A stretch of DNA of 64,000 bases from Flavobacterium suncheonense GH29-5 = DSM 17707. Lineage in GTDB: Bacteria > Bacteroidota > Bacteroidia > Flavobacteriales > Flavobacteriaceae. The position numbers and the translations under genes are program-made. Under the pieces are notes generated by a model, which did not search any database, was not told the origin of the DNA, and worked only from the letters and a program-made list of their open reading frames with translations. Positions 51,593 to 61,077 of the stretch are shown here, one piece after another; position 1 is the first letter of the stretch, and every line of letters starts with the position of its first letter. The stretch spans positions 1-64,000 of the forward strand of contig NZ_AUCZ01000004.1 in NCBI RefSeq assembly GCF_000430025.1, in the 5' to 3' direction.

Positions 51593-52594
51593 TTACAGGT
51601 TTAACGGTTTGATATCGCCGGCCGCTGTGATAATATAATAGCGGTTGTTGCGAATAATGGTGTTTTTCGGTAATTGGTCTTCCTTCAATTTGATTTTTAT
51701 TACCATATCGTAAAACAGTTGAATCGTCGGTTCGGTAATTTCCGGATTCACCACAAAAGTGTGCGATTTGGCCAAGGCTGCATCATAAAATTGCGTCGTG
51801 TTTTTCTTCACTTGATTCACCTGACTTTTTGGGTCAAAATTAATGGAAGCCTGACTGTAAGCGGAATACGATTTGTAACTTTCCATCGGATAAATGGTGT
51901 TGTAGCCTTCGGTTAGCGTTTTTTCCTTTTTGAACAAATCGGTATTCATAATGACGGAATAATTGGTGAGCATTTGTTTGTATTCTTCCAAGGCTTTTGC
52001 CTGAAGCACGTCGCGAATCTGATCTAAATTACTCGTCACATAATCCACTTTTGCCATATCATAAATTTCCTGTTTGGCGCAAATGTTCATGATTTTGTTC
52101 AGGTCGTTGGTGTTTTTGTATTTGATGATGAGGTTCTTCTTCAGTTCAAATCCGGATGGTTTTTCGTTGTAGGTTTTCGGGTTGAAAATCTTTTTTTCTG
52201 CTTCGTATTCATAGGTTGGGATGAATGTGATGATATCGGAAACCACTTCGATATCTTTGTTGAACTCCTGAAGTTCTTTTGCCACTTTGTTAATACGGTC
52301 GTCGATGAGATTCGTTACTTCTTCCGCCGATTTTCCAATCTGTAAAACACTGAAAACCGCCCGCTGCGCCGTTGCTTTTTCGTTATAAATTCCTTTGATG
52401 TTAATGACCATTTCATAATCGTTGGAATACGTTGTCTGAATACTGTTCACTTCCCGATTCTGATACTGGTTATTGTAATTGTAATTACCCATTTCTTTTT
52501 TAGCGGTTTCCGAATTCACGTTCCCGGAATGTTGTGCGTTAGCATTTAAAAAAGAAGTTGCAATGCATACGATGGTTAGCCATTTTGATTTCAT
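51593..52594 (-). CDS. SIMPL-domain exported protein
   Basis: A 333-residue protein with a signal peptide (FLNANAQ). A tyrosine- and asparagine-rich stretch (about 35-60) precedes a SIMPL-type domain (IKGIYNEKATAQRAVFSVLQ, ... VTNLIDDRINKVAKELQEF, ... VVSDIITFIPTYEYE). SIMPL proteins are periplasmic or outer-membrane proteins linked to stress tolerance, reaction unknown. Monocistronic, convergent with the CAT operon. Confidence 0.75.
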   Translation of the reverse strand: MKSKWLTIVCIATSFLNANAQHSGNVNSETAKKEMGNYNYNNQYQNREVNSIQTTYSNDYEMVINIKGIYNEKATAQRAVFSVLQIGKSAEEVTNLIDDRINKVAKELQEFNKDIEVVSDIITFIPTYEYEAEKKIFNPKTYNEKPSGFELKKNLIIKYKNTNDLNKIMNICAKQEIYDMAKVDYVTSNLDQIRDVLQAKALEEYKQMLTNYSVIMNTDLFKKEKTLTEGYNTIYPMESYKSYSAYSQASINFDPKSQVNQVKKNTTQFYDAALAKSHTFVVNPEITEPTIQLFYDMVIKIKLKEDQLPKNTIIRNNRYYIITAAGDIKPLNL

Positions 52595-52670
52595 GATGTT
52601 TGATTTTTAAGGTTGATGAGGCAAATGTATTTTCAGATGAAGAATTGTTTGCTGTAAAAGGACTTTCGAC

Positions 52671-52716
52671 TTACTGTAATGTTTTTTCAGTACATTTACA
52701 GTGCTTTTACAGTAAA
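52671..52716 (+). repeat. TTACAGT-type repeats before the 303-residue protein gene
   Basis: TTACTGTAA (52671-52679), TTTACAGT (52695-52702) and TTTACAGTAAA (52706-52716) lie within 46 bp, 40-80 nt before the start at 52754. The 11-mer also occurs at 14592-14602 before the KAP gene. They look like operator half-sites for an unknown regulator. Confidence 0.4.
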
Positions 52717-52753
52717 GAAAAGCTAGCAGCAACTACTTTTACAGCAGTTATTT

Positions 52754-53665
52754 ATGACCGAATTGGACGTGTTTTTTCAGTTGAAACTAAGCGTTTTGGA
52801 AACGTACCGAAAGCAGCATCCGTATTTTACTGGAAGTTGGAAAACGTTCAGTTCCCAGGATATTTTCAACTTGATTGACTCCATTCAGCTGAATACAAAA
52901 CAATCCGTAAGTGAAAAGTGGATTTACACCCATCTGAAACCGGAACAGAATGAGAAGTTACCCCGAAAAGACATGCTGGATATTTTAAGCCAGTATGTTG
53001 GTCTTTCAGGTTGGGACGAATTCAAATTTCAGTATAAGGGAACTGCAATTTCAGAAGAAACGGAAGAAGCTATAATTTCAAAAACCGGAAATAGTAGAGC
53101 ATTTTATGTTATAGGAATATGTCTTATACTCATACTTGCAGCACTGTTTTTGAAAAATGTATTTGTTCCGGAAAAGAAAACCATCGAATTGAAAGACACT
53201 TTTACCAAAGAAAAAATTGCAACCGATGAAGTGAAAGCTTTTGTAGTAAACGATTCGGTGGAAAAGGCAATTCCGATAAAAAACGGTATTTTGGAAGTTG
53301 GTGTAAAAGATAAAGTGGTATTGAAAAGCCCATTTTATGAAGGCAAGCAAATTACGGTAAGTTCCAATTCCGAACCACAGATTATTGAACTCAAACCCGA
53401 TGATTACGGAATGATGTTAAAAGCCTTTATGCAATCGGATATCAAAGATTGGGAAATCCGAAAAGCACAATTGGAGATGATTTTATCTGATAATCTGGAA
53501 GTTATGGTAATGCTAAAGGATAATTTAGGCGTCGAGTATTTTGATAAAAAAGAATTTACTCAACAATTGGTGGTGCCTACGCCTTCACTGAAGCAACTCA
53601 AAATAGTGGTTTTGGAAAAAGACAAGGAAAATAAGATTTCGCTAATCCGATTAATTCAAAAGTAA
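52754..53665 (+). CDS. Conserved membrane-anchored protein, unknown
   Basis: A 303-residue protein. Residues 1-112 form a soluble helical domain (about 50-100: SEKWIYTHLKPEQNEKLPRK, then LDILSQYVGLSGWDEFKFQY) that resembles a conserved flavobacterial domain of unknown role. One membrane span lies at about 118-137 (YVIGICLILILAALFLKNVF), then a periplasmic domain of about 160 residues. No catalytic motif. It is followed 1 bp later by a second unknown gene, so the two are likely partners; the topology fits a signal transducer. Confidence 0.7.
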   Translation: MTELDVFFQLKLSVLETYRKQHPYFTGSWKTFSSQDIFNLIDSIQLNTKQSVSEKWIYTHLKPEQNEKLPRKDMLDILSQYVGLSGWDEFKFQYKGTAISEETEEAIISKTGNSRAFYVIGICLILILAALFLKNVFVPEKKTIELKDTFTKEKIATDEVKAFVVNDSVEKAIPIKNGILEVGVKDKVVLKSPFYEGKQITVSSNSEPQIIELKPDDYGMMLKAFMQSDIKDWEIRKAQLEMILSDNLEVMVMLKDNLGVEYFDKKEFTQQLVVPTPSLKQLKIVVLEKDKENKISLIRLIQK

Positions 53666-53666
53666 G

Positions 53667-54227
53667 ATGAAGCCATTTTTAAATATATTTTTATTGTTTG
53701 CTTCGGTTTTGTGTTTCGGACAGAATATTTCGAATAAAGAAATGAGTACTGAAACTTCCGGTGTGAATAAAAAAATGTCAAAACAGGCAATTCAGACCAA
53801 TTTTAATGTTGCTTCCATTGTAGTTTATCAAGAGAATGCGGAAGCCAAAATCAAGGATTTGTACAGTTATTTTCAGCTGCTTTCTGGTAATGAATCGGAA
53901 GCGTTTAAAAATCAGGTGATGGAAAGTATCAAGAGCCTTTTCGGAAATACTGCTGTTATGATGGATAATATGGTTTTGGATGCTGATACTACAATTACAC
54001 TTGATGCTTTTCTGCAACTACTCAAATCTTCTAAACACCATATTCAGTTGCTTGAAATTGAGAAAAAAGCCGTTCAGGAAAACAGTTTTGTGTTTAGTTA
54101 TACAGTTCTGGTGAATTCTCAAAAGAAGAACATTCAGCAGCAGGTTTTTTTCTATCCGGTTCAAAAGCAATTCGGAAACAAAACCAAAGAAGTTTGGGAA
54201 TACACTTTGGGGCCATTAAAAATGTAA
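53667..54227 (+). CDS. Exported protein of unknown function
   Basis: A 186-residue protein with a signal peptide (ending VLCFGQ). The mature part has a helical segment (about 45-85) and beta strands, with no motif I recognise and no cysteine. It is the second gene of the pair with the 303-residue membrane protein, with one base between them; the two probably interact in the periplasm. Confidence 0.68.
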   Translation: MKPFLNIFLLFASVLCFGQNISNKEMSTETSGVNKKMSKQAIQTNFNVASIVVYQENAEAKIKDLYSYFQLLSGNESEAFKNQVMESIKSLFGNTAVMMDNMVLDADTTITLDAFLQLLKSSKHHIQLLEIEKKAVQENSFVFSYTVLVNSQKKNIQQQVFFYPVQKQFGNKTKEVWEYTLGPLKM

Positions 54228-54230
54228 AAA

Positions 54231-54258
54231 TCCCGCTTCACATTGCTGCTCCACGGGA
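54231..54258 (+). terminator. Weak, decayed terminator-like hairpin
   Basis: TCCCG (54231-54235)/CGGGA (54254-54258) with a 18-nt loop. The left side AAAAATCCCGCTTCACATTG is nearly identical to the strong terminator at 51553, but the right arm has diverged. Confidence 0.45.
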
Positions 54259-54286
54259 CTCTAACCAAACTAACCAACCAAATCTA

Positions 54287-55006
54287 TTATGATCTTTTAT
54301 TTTTTTCCATTACAGAACGTTCGTCTTTTTTAACCGCTTCGATTTCTTCTTTGCTCATTTTCGCTTTGGTTCCGTCGGCTCTGTAGTAGTAGTAATCGTC
54401 TTCGTTGTACCCTGATCCGCTATCGTAACCATAGTCGTAATCGTAGCCTGTTCCGTAGTTACCGCCATAGCCTGCATCGGCAAATGGGTTGTAAGCGTAG
54501 GCATGACTGGCACCGTTCACATATCCGGTTACATCGATGATTTGTCCTCTTCTGTTGTAGAAAATTCTCAAACCACCCACTTGAGTAAGCGCAAAACTGT
54601 TATAGCTCATGTATACAGAACCTACGCGTTTTACACGGTTACGGCTGTCGTAGTTGATGAAAACGTTTCCGATTCGTCTTACACGTCCTAAGTTGTCGTG
54701 TTCAATACGTACACCGTAGTTTGCCGGTCCGTAATAGGTTGTGGCATAAACGCCGGGCGCTCCGTAAGTGGTGTTCACCTCAGTTCTTCTTGGGCCTGAA
54801 GGTCTTGTGTTGAAATCAAATTCACCGTTAGGGAATATGTAAAACTCAATACCGCGTTCCAGAAACATAATCGGTTCGGCGTTGCGATAATCCACATAAT
54901 GACGTGGGTTTCTACCGTTGTTATCAGAAAAAACAGGATTTTCTGACGCAAAAGCCATACTTCCTACCAGGATAGTACTGGCTACTAAAAGAGTAATTTT
55001 TCTCAT
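54287..55006 (-). CDS. Exported glycine/tyrosine-rich protein, unknown
   Basis: A 239-residue exported protein (signal ending AFA/SENP). The N-terminal half carries two to three imperfect repeats around IGNVFINYDSRNRVKRVGSVY and IFYNRRG, like short beta hairpins. The C-terminal half is very rich in Tyr, Asp and Gly and ends in a lysine-rich tail (about 205-239). It resembles a family common in Flavobacterium genomes, function unknown. The gap 55007-55234 shows no other gene. Confidence 0.72.
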   Translation of the reverse strand: MRKITLLVASTILVGSMAFASENPVFSDNNGRNPRHYVDYRNAEPIMFLERGIEFYIFPNGEFDFNTRPSGPRRTEVNTTYGAPGVYATTYYGPANYGVRIEHDNLGRVRRIGNVFINYDSRNRVKRVGSVYMSYNSFALTQVGGLRIFYNRRGQIIDVTGYVNGASHAYAYNPFADAGYGGNYGTGYDYDYGYDSGSGYNEDDYYYYRADGTKAKMSKEEIEAVKKDERSVMEKNKRS

Positions 55007-55234
55007 AACATTACAATTTAACAGTTTGCTTACTCTTTCGATTTTCGGCTTCCTCGAACAAGTAAAAATTCTTGTTGCTTAGTGATATCCAATTAGCGTG
55101 CCAAAAAATGTTCTGTGTGTTTTTAATTTGATTCTTTATAAGTTAATATCCTGATAAACAGTGTTTTGTGTAAAATAAAAAATTTCACTTTTTACAGAGA
55201 AATGAGATTGTGTTTTGTGTGAAGTATGATTTAA

Positions 55235-55627
55235 TTACAATTTTTCCGCGAAGGCAATGATGTGACCGTCCAAATCGGCTACATAACCAACGCGGTCACC
55301 CCAGTTTCGGTCTTCGATGTCGCTGATGATTTTGGCTCCGGCTTTCACGGCATTATCAAATTCAAATTGCAAATCGGTTACATAAAAATAGAACTCACAA
55401 CGCGGAATACCGTTTCCTTTTTCCGGGTGAACCGTTTTCGGGGTTAAGATTTTGGCAATACCGCTGTTGGGCATCAGTCCGATTTTGAGGGTTTCGGAAA
55501 GGGTGAATTCGGTCATGCCGGGCACTTCCAAAGTAGGTTTGGTTCGGAACACGGCTTCGTAAAAGCGGGAAGTACTTTCCTGATTGTCAACATATAGGAT
55601 GAATTCGGAGGCTAAGATTTGTTTCAT
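55235..55627 (-). CDS. VOC-family (glyoxalase-like) protein
   Basis: A 130-residue protein of the vicinal oxygen chelate fold: SEFILYVDNQESTSRFYEAV at the start, a second beta-alpha-beta-beta-beta unit (CEFYFYVTDLQFEFDNAV) and the ending WGDRVGYVADLDGHIIAFAE with the characteristic DLDGH. Such proteins include glyoxalases, dioxygenases and bleomycin or fosfomycin resistance proteins; the substrate is not predictable. It is monocistronic. Confidence 0.85.
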   Translation of the reverse strand: MKQILASEFILYVDNQESTSRFYEAVFRTKPTLEVPGMTEFTLSETLKIGLMPNSGIAKILTPKTVHPEKGNGIPRCEFYFYVTDLQFEFDNAVKAGAKIISDIEDRNWGDRVGYVADLDGHIIAFAEKL

Positions 55628-55739
55628 TTGTGATTTTGTTCTATTGTGATGGAAAAATATAAAAAAATGTAGTTCCTAAGCTAAAATTTTATAAATTCGT
55701 GAACCAAACTAACAAACCGACTTAACTAATTAACTAAAA

Positions 55740-56942
55740 ATGAAAATTCTTACCGTAAAACTACTGCTATTACTTTCGGCAGTGTTTTGTCTGCAAACCA
55801 CTACTGCACAGACGTTCATTCAGGCGTATGCCGATGTTGTCAATCAGACTTCCCAAACGAACGTTACCGCAAATTTAACCGAATACGAAGCGTTAGGAGT
55901 TAAACAGCGCGGTTCAGCTGCTTTACAGAATACTTTAAATTGGCTGAAAACAAAATATCAAAGTTATGGTTACACAGCTTCACAAATTGTTGAAGATTCG
56001 TACACCTATACCTATTCCGGTTCTCCGGTTACTTGTAAAAATGTTGTGGTAACAAAGATAGGAACCCTGTATCCTAATACTTATGTTATTGTGTGTGGTC
56101 ATTACGATTCCATTGTCGGAACGGGTACAAACGATAATGGCAGCGGAGTGGTAACTATCCTGGAAGTTGCAAGATTGCTGCAAAGTGTTCCAACGGAGTA
56201 TTCGGTTAAGTTTATCAATTTCAGTGGCGAAGAAGACGGCCTGCGCGGCAGTCAGCATTATGTAACCGATGTGGTTAACGCGACAAATCCGAAAATGGAC
56301 ATCCGTTTGGTTTTCAATATCGATGAAGTAGGCGGAAGAGCCGGAATGGCCAACAATTCCATCACCTGCGAACGCGATACCGGTAATCCAACCACCAATA
56401 ACGCCGCTTCGAATACCATGACACAGGAACTGATGAATTGCGTGAGTTTGTATTCTCCTTTAACCCCGGTTCTGGCATCGGCTTATGCATCGGATTACAT
56501 GACTTTTGAAAACAATAACGAAATCATTACCGGTTTTTTTGAAACCAATGAAACGCCTTATGCACACACGGTAAACGATTTGTTGGTAAACATGGATCCG
56601 GTTTATAACTTTAAGGTGGCTAAAGCTGCCGTAGGAGCAACTCTTCACTTTGCCAAAGCGTCAGTAGCGGCACTTTCCCAGGAAGATTTCCAGGCTGATT
56701 TTCAGATAAGCTTTTTCCCCAACCCGGCAAAAGGCAAGCTGAACATCAATTTAGGAGTTTTAACCAATCCCAATTATACGTTTTCAGTAGTAGATATTAA
56801 TGGAAAGAAAGTGATTGCAGAAACTTTTCAGAATGCCCGACAGATAGAAACGCTTGATGTTTCGCATTTGAGTTCCGGCGTTTATTTGGGTATTTTAGAA
56901 TCCGGAGAGACTAGGGTTACAAAGAAAATCGTAATCGAATAA
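55740..56942 (+). CDS. M28-family metallopeptidase with T9SS type A sorting domain
   Basis: A 400-residue secreted peptidase. A signal peptide (ATTTAQT-type, near residue 24) is followed by an M28 domain with the zinc-site residues His (CGHYDSIVG), Asp (NDNGSG), Glu-Glu (FSGEEDGLRG), Asp (NIDEVGG) and His (YAHTVNDLL). The last 75 residues (about 325-400, SFFPNPAKGKLNINL to VTKKIVIE) are the type A C-terminal domain that sends the protein through type IX secretion to the surface. It probably acts as an aminopeptidase outside the cell. The type A signal complements the type B cargo at the start of the window. Confidence 0.93.
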   Translation: MKILTVKLLLLLSAVFCLQTTTAQTFIQAYADVVNQTSQTNVTANLTEYEALGVKQRGSAALQNTLNWLKTKYQSYGYTASQIVEDSYTYTYSGSPVTCKNVVVTKIGTLYPNTYVIVCGHYDSIVGTGTNDNGSGVVTILEVARLLQSVPTEYSVKFINFSGEEDGLRGSQHYVTDVVNATNPKMDIRLVFNIDEVGGRAGMANNSITCERDTGNPTTNNAASNTMTQELMNCVSLYSPLTPVLASAYASDYMTFENNNEIITGFFETNETPYAHTVNDLLVNMDPVYNFKVAKAAVGATLHFAKASVAALSQEDFQADFQISFFPNPAKGKLNINLGVLTNPNYTFSVVDINGKKVIAETFQNARQIETLDVSHLSSGVYLGILESGETRVTKKIVIE

Positions 56943-56944
56943 AT

Positions 56945-56975
56945 AAAAAAGACCTCTTAAACGGAGGTCTTTTTT
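56945..56975 (+). terminator. Bidirectional terminator between M28 peptidase and uvrA
   Basis: AAAAAAGACCTC (56945-56956) pairs with GAGGTCTTTTTT (56964-56975). It abuts the uvrA stop codon. Confidence 0.9.
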
Positions 56976-59762
56976 TTACAGTTTTTCTTTTAAATATTTT
57001 CCGGTAATTGATTTTGTGTTTTTTGCCACTTCTTCCGGAGTTCCGAAAGCTATCAGGTTTCCGCCGTTTTCACCGCCTTCCGGACCAATGTCGATGATGT
57101 AATCCGCACATTTGATTAAATCCAGATTGTGTTCAATTACGATTATGGAATGCCCTTTTTCAATTAAGGCATCAAAAGAAGCCAATAATTTTTTGATGTC
57201 GTGGAAGTGTAATCCGGTTGTCGGTTCATCGAAAACGAATAGTGCTTTTTCTTTAGTAGCTCCTTTTACCAAAAACGACGCCAGCTTGATACGCTGCGCC
57301 TCACCGCCGGAAAGAGTAGAAGACGATTGACCCAACTGCACATATCCCAAACCAACATCCTGAAGCGGTTGTAATTTCTGAATGATTTTCGTCTGTTTGT
57401 GTGTGTCGAAGAAGGAAATAGCGTCATCAATGGTCATCGTCAGTATGTCATCGATGTTTTTGCCTTCAAAATTCACTTCCAGGATTTCTTTTTTGAAGCG
57501 TTTGCCGTTGCAGGTTTCACATTCCAGATGCACGTCGGCCATGAACTGCATTTCGATGGTTACTTCGCCTTCGCCTTTACAGGTTTCACAGCGGCCGCCG
57601 TCTACGTTGAAGGAAAAATGTTTCGCCTGATAGCCGCGCATTTTCGACAATTGCTGTTTAGCAAACAAATCCCGGATATCATCATACGCTTTAATATAAG
57701 TCACAGGATTCGACCGCGAACTTCTTCCAATTGGGTTCTGATCTACGTATTCAATGTGTTTGATTAAGGAATAACTTCCGGCTAAATCGGTAAACTGACC
57801 GGCTTTTTCCCCAACACCTTCCAGTTTTTTCTGAAGTGCCGGAAATAATATTTTTTTAACCAACGTACTTTTTCCGCTTCCTGAAACGCCGGTAATTACC
57901 GTTAAACATTCCAGAGGAAACGTAACATCGATATTTTTCAAGTTGTTTTCACGCGCCCCGATAACATCCACATGGTTTTTGAATTTGCGGCGTTTCTTCG
58001 GTACTTCAATTTCCATTTTTCCGTTGAGGTACAAGGCGGTAAGCGAATCGGCATTCAGGATTTCTTCGTAAGTGCCTTGGGCGACCAGTTTTCCGCCGAA
58101 AGTTCCGGCTTCGGGACCGATGTCGATAATCATGTCGGCCGCTTTCATAATGTCTTCATCGTGTTCCACCACAATTACGGTATTGCCCAGATTGCGCAAA
58201 TCTTCCAGCACTTTTATCAGTCGTTCGGTGTCTTTCGGGTGTAAACCGATACTTGGCTCATCCAGAATATACATCGAACCTACCAAGCTGCTTCCCAGTG
58301 AAGTAGCCAGATTGATACGCTGTGATTCACCTCCGGAAAGCGTTGCGGAATTTCGGTTTAACGTTAGGTAATTCAAGCCCACTTCGTCCAGAAAGCGCAA
58401 ACGGTTGTTGATTTCCAGCAAAAGGCGTTTCGCTACTTTTTCCTCGTATTCCGATAAAGTAAGACCTTTGAAGAACTCAATCAGGTTTTTAATCGGTAAA
58501 TCGACTAAATCGGAAATCGTTTTGCCGCCTACAAAAACGTAATTAGCTTCTTCGCGCAAACGTTTTCCTTTGCAGACGTTGCACTTGGTTTTGCCGCGGT
58601 AACGGGAAAGCATCACGCGGTTCTGAATTTTATAATTTTTCTCTTCCAGCTCCTGAAAGAAAGCGTCCAATCCGACAAAATATTTATTGCCTTTCCAGAT
58701 TAAATCTTTGTGTTCCTGCGATAATTCAAAATACGGTTTGTGAATCGGAAAGTCGAAATGATGGCTGTTGTTCACCAATTGGTCGCGGTACCAGCCCATG
58801 CTTTCGCCGCGCCACGGATAAATTGCGTTTTCATACACCGAAAGCGCCGTATTCGGCACCACTAATTCTTCATCTATTCCGATTACATTACCATAACCTT
58901 CGCATTTCGGACAGGCGCCGTAAGGATTGTTGAAGCTGAATAAATGGATGTTTGGTTCTAAGAACGTAATGCCGTCCAATTCAAAATTATTGCTGAACGT
59001 TATTTTTTTACCGGAATTTAATTCCTGCAGATAGCATTCGCCTTTTCCTTCGTAGAACGCGGTTTGAATGGCATCGGCTAAACGGTTGTAAAATTCTTCG
59101 TCTTCTTTGACCACGATACGGTCGATAATCAGCAGTATGTCTTTATTGTCAAGGGAATGCTGGTCGATTTCATCCAGACGCACCATTTCGTTGTTCACCA
59201 AAATACGGGCAAAGCCTTGTTGCAGCAGTACTTTCAGTTTGTCTTCCAATGCGCGTCCTTCTTCCAGATGAATAGGGGAAAGGAGCAGCCATTTGCTGTC
59301 TAAGGCAAAGGTTTTTACTTCGTTGATAACATCCGAAACGGTATGTTTTTTTACTTCCTTGCCGGAAACCGGCGAAAAAGTCTTCCCGATTCGGGCGTAA
59401 AGCAATTTCAGATAATCGTAAATTTCCGTGGAAGTTCCAACGGTGGAGCGGGCATTGGTGGTGTTTACCTTCTGCTCGATGGCAATGGCAGGTGCAATAC
59501 CTTTGATGTATTCCACTTTTGGTTTGTCCAGACGGCCTAAGAACTGACGGGCGTAGGACGATAAACTTTCCACATAGCGGCGTTGTCCTTCCGCGTAAAG
59601 CGTGTCGAAAGCCAGGCTTGATTTTCCGGAACCTGAAAGCCCGGTTATGACCACAAGTTTGTTTCTCGGAATCGCCACATCCACATTTTTAAGATTGTGA
59701 AGTTGCGCGCCTTTAATAATGATATTTTTCTTGGGTTCGAGTGTTGTGATGTCGGTTTGCAT
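56976..59762 (-). CDS. uvrA: Excinuclease ABC subunit A
   Basis: A 928-residue UvrA, normal length, the damage-recognition ATPase of nucleotide excision repair. Both ABC halves are complete: Walker [21 protein letters not shown] and [15 protein letters not shown], signature LSGGESQRI and [11 protein letters not shown], and zinc fingers [17 protein letters not shown] and CETCKGEG. The start at 59762 is chosen because a TATCTTTG promoter element (complement of 59782-59789) lies 20 nt upstream; a longer frame to 59801 would begin upstream of that promoter. Monocistronic here, facing the sigma-factor gene. Confidence 0.96.
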   Translation of the reverse strand: MQTDITTLEPKKNIIIKGAQLHNLKNVDVAIPRNKLVVITGLSGSGKSSLAFDTLYAEGQRRYVESLSSYARQFLGRLDKPKVEYIKGIAPAIAIEQKVNTTNARSTVGTSTEIYDYLKLLYARIGKTFSPVSGKEVKKHTVSDVINEVKTFALDSKWLLLSPIHLEEGRALEDKLKVLLQQGFARILVNNEMVRLDEIDQHSLDNKDILLIIDRIVVKEDEEFYNRLADAIQTAFYEGKGECYLQELNSGKKITFSNNFELDGITFLEPNIHLFSFNNPYGACPKCEGYGNVIGIDEELVVPNTALSVYENAIYPWRGESMGWYRDQLVNNSHHFDFPIHKPYFELSQEHKDLIWKGNKYFVGLDAFFQELEEKNYKIQNRVMLSRYRGKTKCNVCKGKRLREEANYVFVGGKTISDLVDLPIKNLIEFFKGLTLSEYEEKVAKRLLLEINNRLRFLDEVGLNYLTLNRNSATLSGGESQRINLATSLGSSLVGSMYILDEPSIGLHPKDTERLIKVLEDLRNLGNTVIVVEHDEDIMKAADMIIDIGPEAGTFGGKLVAQGTYEEILNADSLTALYLNGKMEIEVPKKRRKFKNHVDVIGARENNLKNIDVTFPLECLTVITGVSGSGKSTLVKKILFPALQKKLEGVGEKAGQFTDLAGSYSLIKHIEYVDQNPIGRSSRSNPVTYIKAYDDIRDLFAKQQLSKMRGYQAKHFSFNVDGGRCETCKGEGEVTIEMQFMADVHLECETCNGKRFKKEILEVNFEGKNIDDILTMTIDDAISFFDTHKQTKIIQKLQPLQDVGLGYVQLGQSSSTLSGGEAQRIKLASFLVKGATKEKALFVFDEPTTGLHFHDIKKLLASFDALIEKGHSIIVIEHNLDLIKCADYIIDIGPEGGENGGNLIAFGTPEEVAKNTKSITGKYLKEKL

Positions 59763-59781
59763 AGCAAAATTCAATGAACTG

Positions 59782-59970
59782 CAAAGATAGTTAAAAACCA
59801 CTTTTTAAAGAACCGGAACCGAAGTTTTTGTTATTAGTATTTTGAAAATCAAAACGTTTTAAAATTGCATAATTAAAGATTTTTGAGGGGTTATTTTGCG
59901 TTTATTGTGTGAAAATATGTTAAATATTGCATTTTTGTTTGTGAGATAAAAAAATAATTCATTACATTTG
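59782..59970. promoter_or_regulatory. Divergent promoters of uvrA and the sigma factor gene
   Basis: Minus strand: TATCTTTG (complement of 59782-59789) for uvrA. Plus strand: TTTG (59938-59941), 21 nt, TACATTTG (59963-59970), a full -33/-7 pair for the sigma factor gene, with a leader of about 95 nt. The rest of the 308-bp gap (59763-60070) shows no gene. Confidence 0.7.
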
Positions 59971-60070
59971 GGTTTATAATTCATCACCAAAAAACATTTG
60001 CCTATCGCATAAAAATACTTTTTAGAGTTGTAAAAACTATTCCCAAAACCAAAAACTAAAAGGTATTATT

Positions 60071-60655
60071 ATGGCTAATGTTGTACTTCCGGACGCAGTC
60101 CTAGTGAAAAGTTATGTAGGTGGAGACGAAAATGCTTTAGCTACATTAATCGAGAGACATCAATCTAAGATTTACGGTTTTATCTACTCAAAGGTAATGG
60201 ACAGAGATGTTACCGAGGATATCTTTCAGGACACTTTTATTAAGGTTATCAAAACGTTAAAGACTAAAAACTACAACGAAGAGGGTAAATTTTTACCATG
60301 GGTAATGCGTATTGCCCACAATCTGATTGTAGATCATTTCCGCAAGGCACAAAAAATGCCGTATCACCGGGAAACCGAGGAGTTTTCAATCTTTTCCATC
60401 ATGACGGACAACAGCCCGAATGTGGAAACGCGAATCATCACCGAACAGGTTGAAGTAGACTTAAAGCGTCTGATTAATGAACTTCCGGACGATCAGCGTG
60501 AAGTTTTGGTTATGCGCATCTATGACGATTTAAGTTTCAAGGAAATTGCCGATTTAACAGGAGTCAGTATAAACACGGCATTGGGCAGAATGCGTTACGC
60601 GCTGATGAACCTGAGAAAGGTAATTGAAAAAAATCAGATTATTTTAACGAATTAA
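60071..60655 (+). CDS. Sigma-70 family (ECF-type) RNA polymerase sigma factor
   Basis: A 194-residue sigma factor. Region 2 spans about 20-90 (RHQSKIYGFIYSKVMDRDVT..DIFQDTFIKV) and region 4 about 135-185 (ELPDDQREVLVMRIYDDLSFKEIADLTGVS). No anti-sigma factor is adjacent; instead a 47-residue gene follows, as I recall for other flavobacteria. It may therefore be a constitutively active, general-function sigma of this family, not an anti-sigma-controlled one. A complete promoter lies upstream. Confidence 0.92.
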   Translation: MANVVLPDAVLVKSYVGGDENALATLIERHQSKIYGFIYSKVMDRDVTEDIFQDTFIKVIKTLKTKNYNEEGKFLPWVMRIAHNLIVDHFRKAQKMPYHRETEEFSIFSIMTDNSPNVETRIITEQVEVDLKRLINELPDDQREVLVMRIYDDLSFKEIADLTGVSINTALGRMRYALMNLRKVIEKNQIILTN

Positions 60656-60707
60656 ACAATATTTATAACAGACTTGCGTTATTGTTATATAATTTAAATG
60701 TATAGCA

Positions 60708-60851
60708 ATGGCAAAACTCTACTCTAAGAAGAAAAAAGCAAGTCCGAAAATGTCGCCTAAGAAAGAAACGGTTAATTTTTTGCTCAATTATTCTAAAGCT
60801 TTGAGCATCACAAAAGTAGGTGACTTAACTTTTGAAACGCTTGCTAATTAA
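60708..60851 (+). CDS. Conserved 47-residue basic protein
   Basis: A short gene 52 bp after the sigma factor. It encodes MAKLYSKKKKASPKMSPKKE followed by TVNFLLNYSKALSITKVGDL and TFETLAN: a very basic start and a helical, amphipathic end. It is too short for many gene finders. A good hairpin terminator follows 2 bp after the stop. From memory, similar proteins occur in this position in other flavobacteria, so I consider it real. It might bind RNA, DNA or the sigma factor; nothing is established. Confidence 0.7.
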   Translation: MAKLYSKKKKASPKMSPKKETVNFLLNYSKALSITKVGDLTFETLAN

Positions 60852-60853
60852 GG

Positions 60854-60885
60854 AAATGCCCCGGGAAGATATTTTCGGGGCATTT
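60854..60885 (+). terminator. Terminator after the 47-residue gene
   Basis: AAATGCCCCG (60854-60863) pairs with CGGGGCATTT (60876-60885). It ends the sigma-factor transcript. Confidence 0.8.
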
Positions 60886-60901
60886 CTTCATTTTATAATT
60901 T

Positions 60902-61074
60902 ACCGCAAATTCGCAGATTGAATTTTTAAAAATGAGTTTAGTTATCACTTTTTTGAAAAAAATCTTTTTTGATTATTGAAGAATTCAGTTTTTCGCGATC
61001 ATATCAATCTAACAAACTATTGATTAAGAGTGATTAATCATAAGTTGAGAAAAGTAAATCTGCGAATCTGCGGT
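60902..61074. repeat. 173-bp segment bounded by 18-bp inverted repeats
   Basis: ACCGCAAATTCGCAGATT (60902-60919) and the complement of 61057-61074 (ACCGCAGATTCGCAGATT) differ at one position. The interior is AT-rich and contains no gene. It could be a small nonautonomous mobile element or a dispersed repeat. Confidence 0.45.
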
Positions 61075-61077
61075 TTT

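Noticed and set aside
57399-57767. Long frames opposite uvrA
   Set aside because: Antisense shadows; uvrA has all expected motifs on the minus strand.
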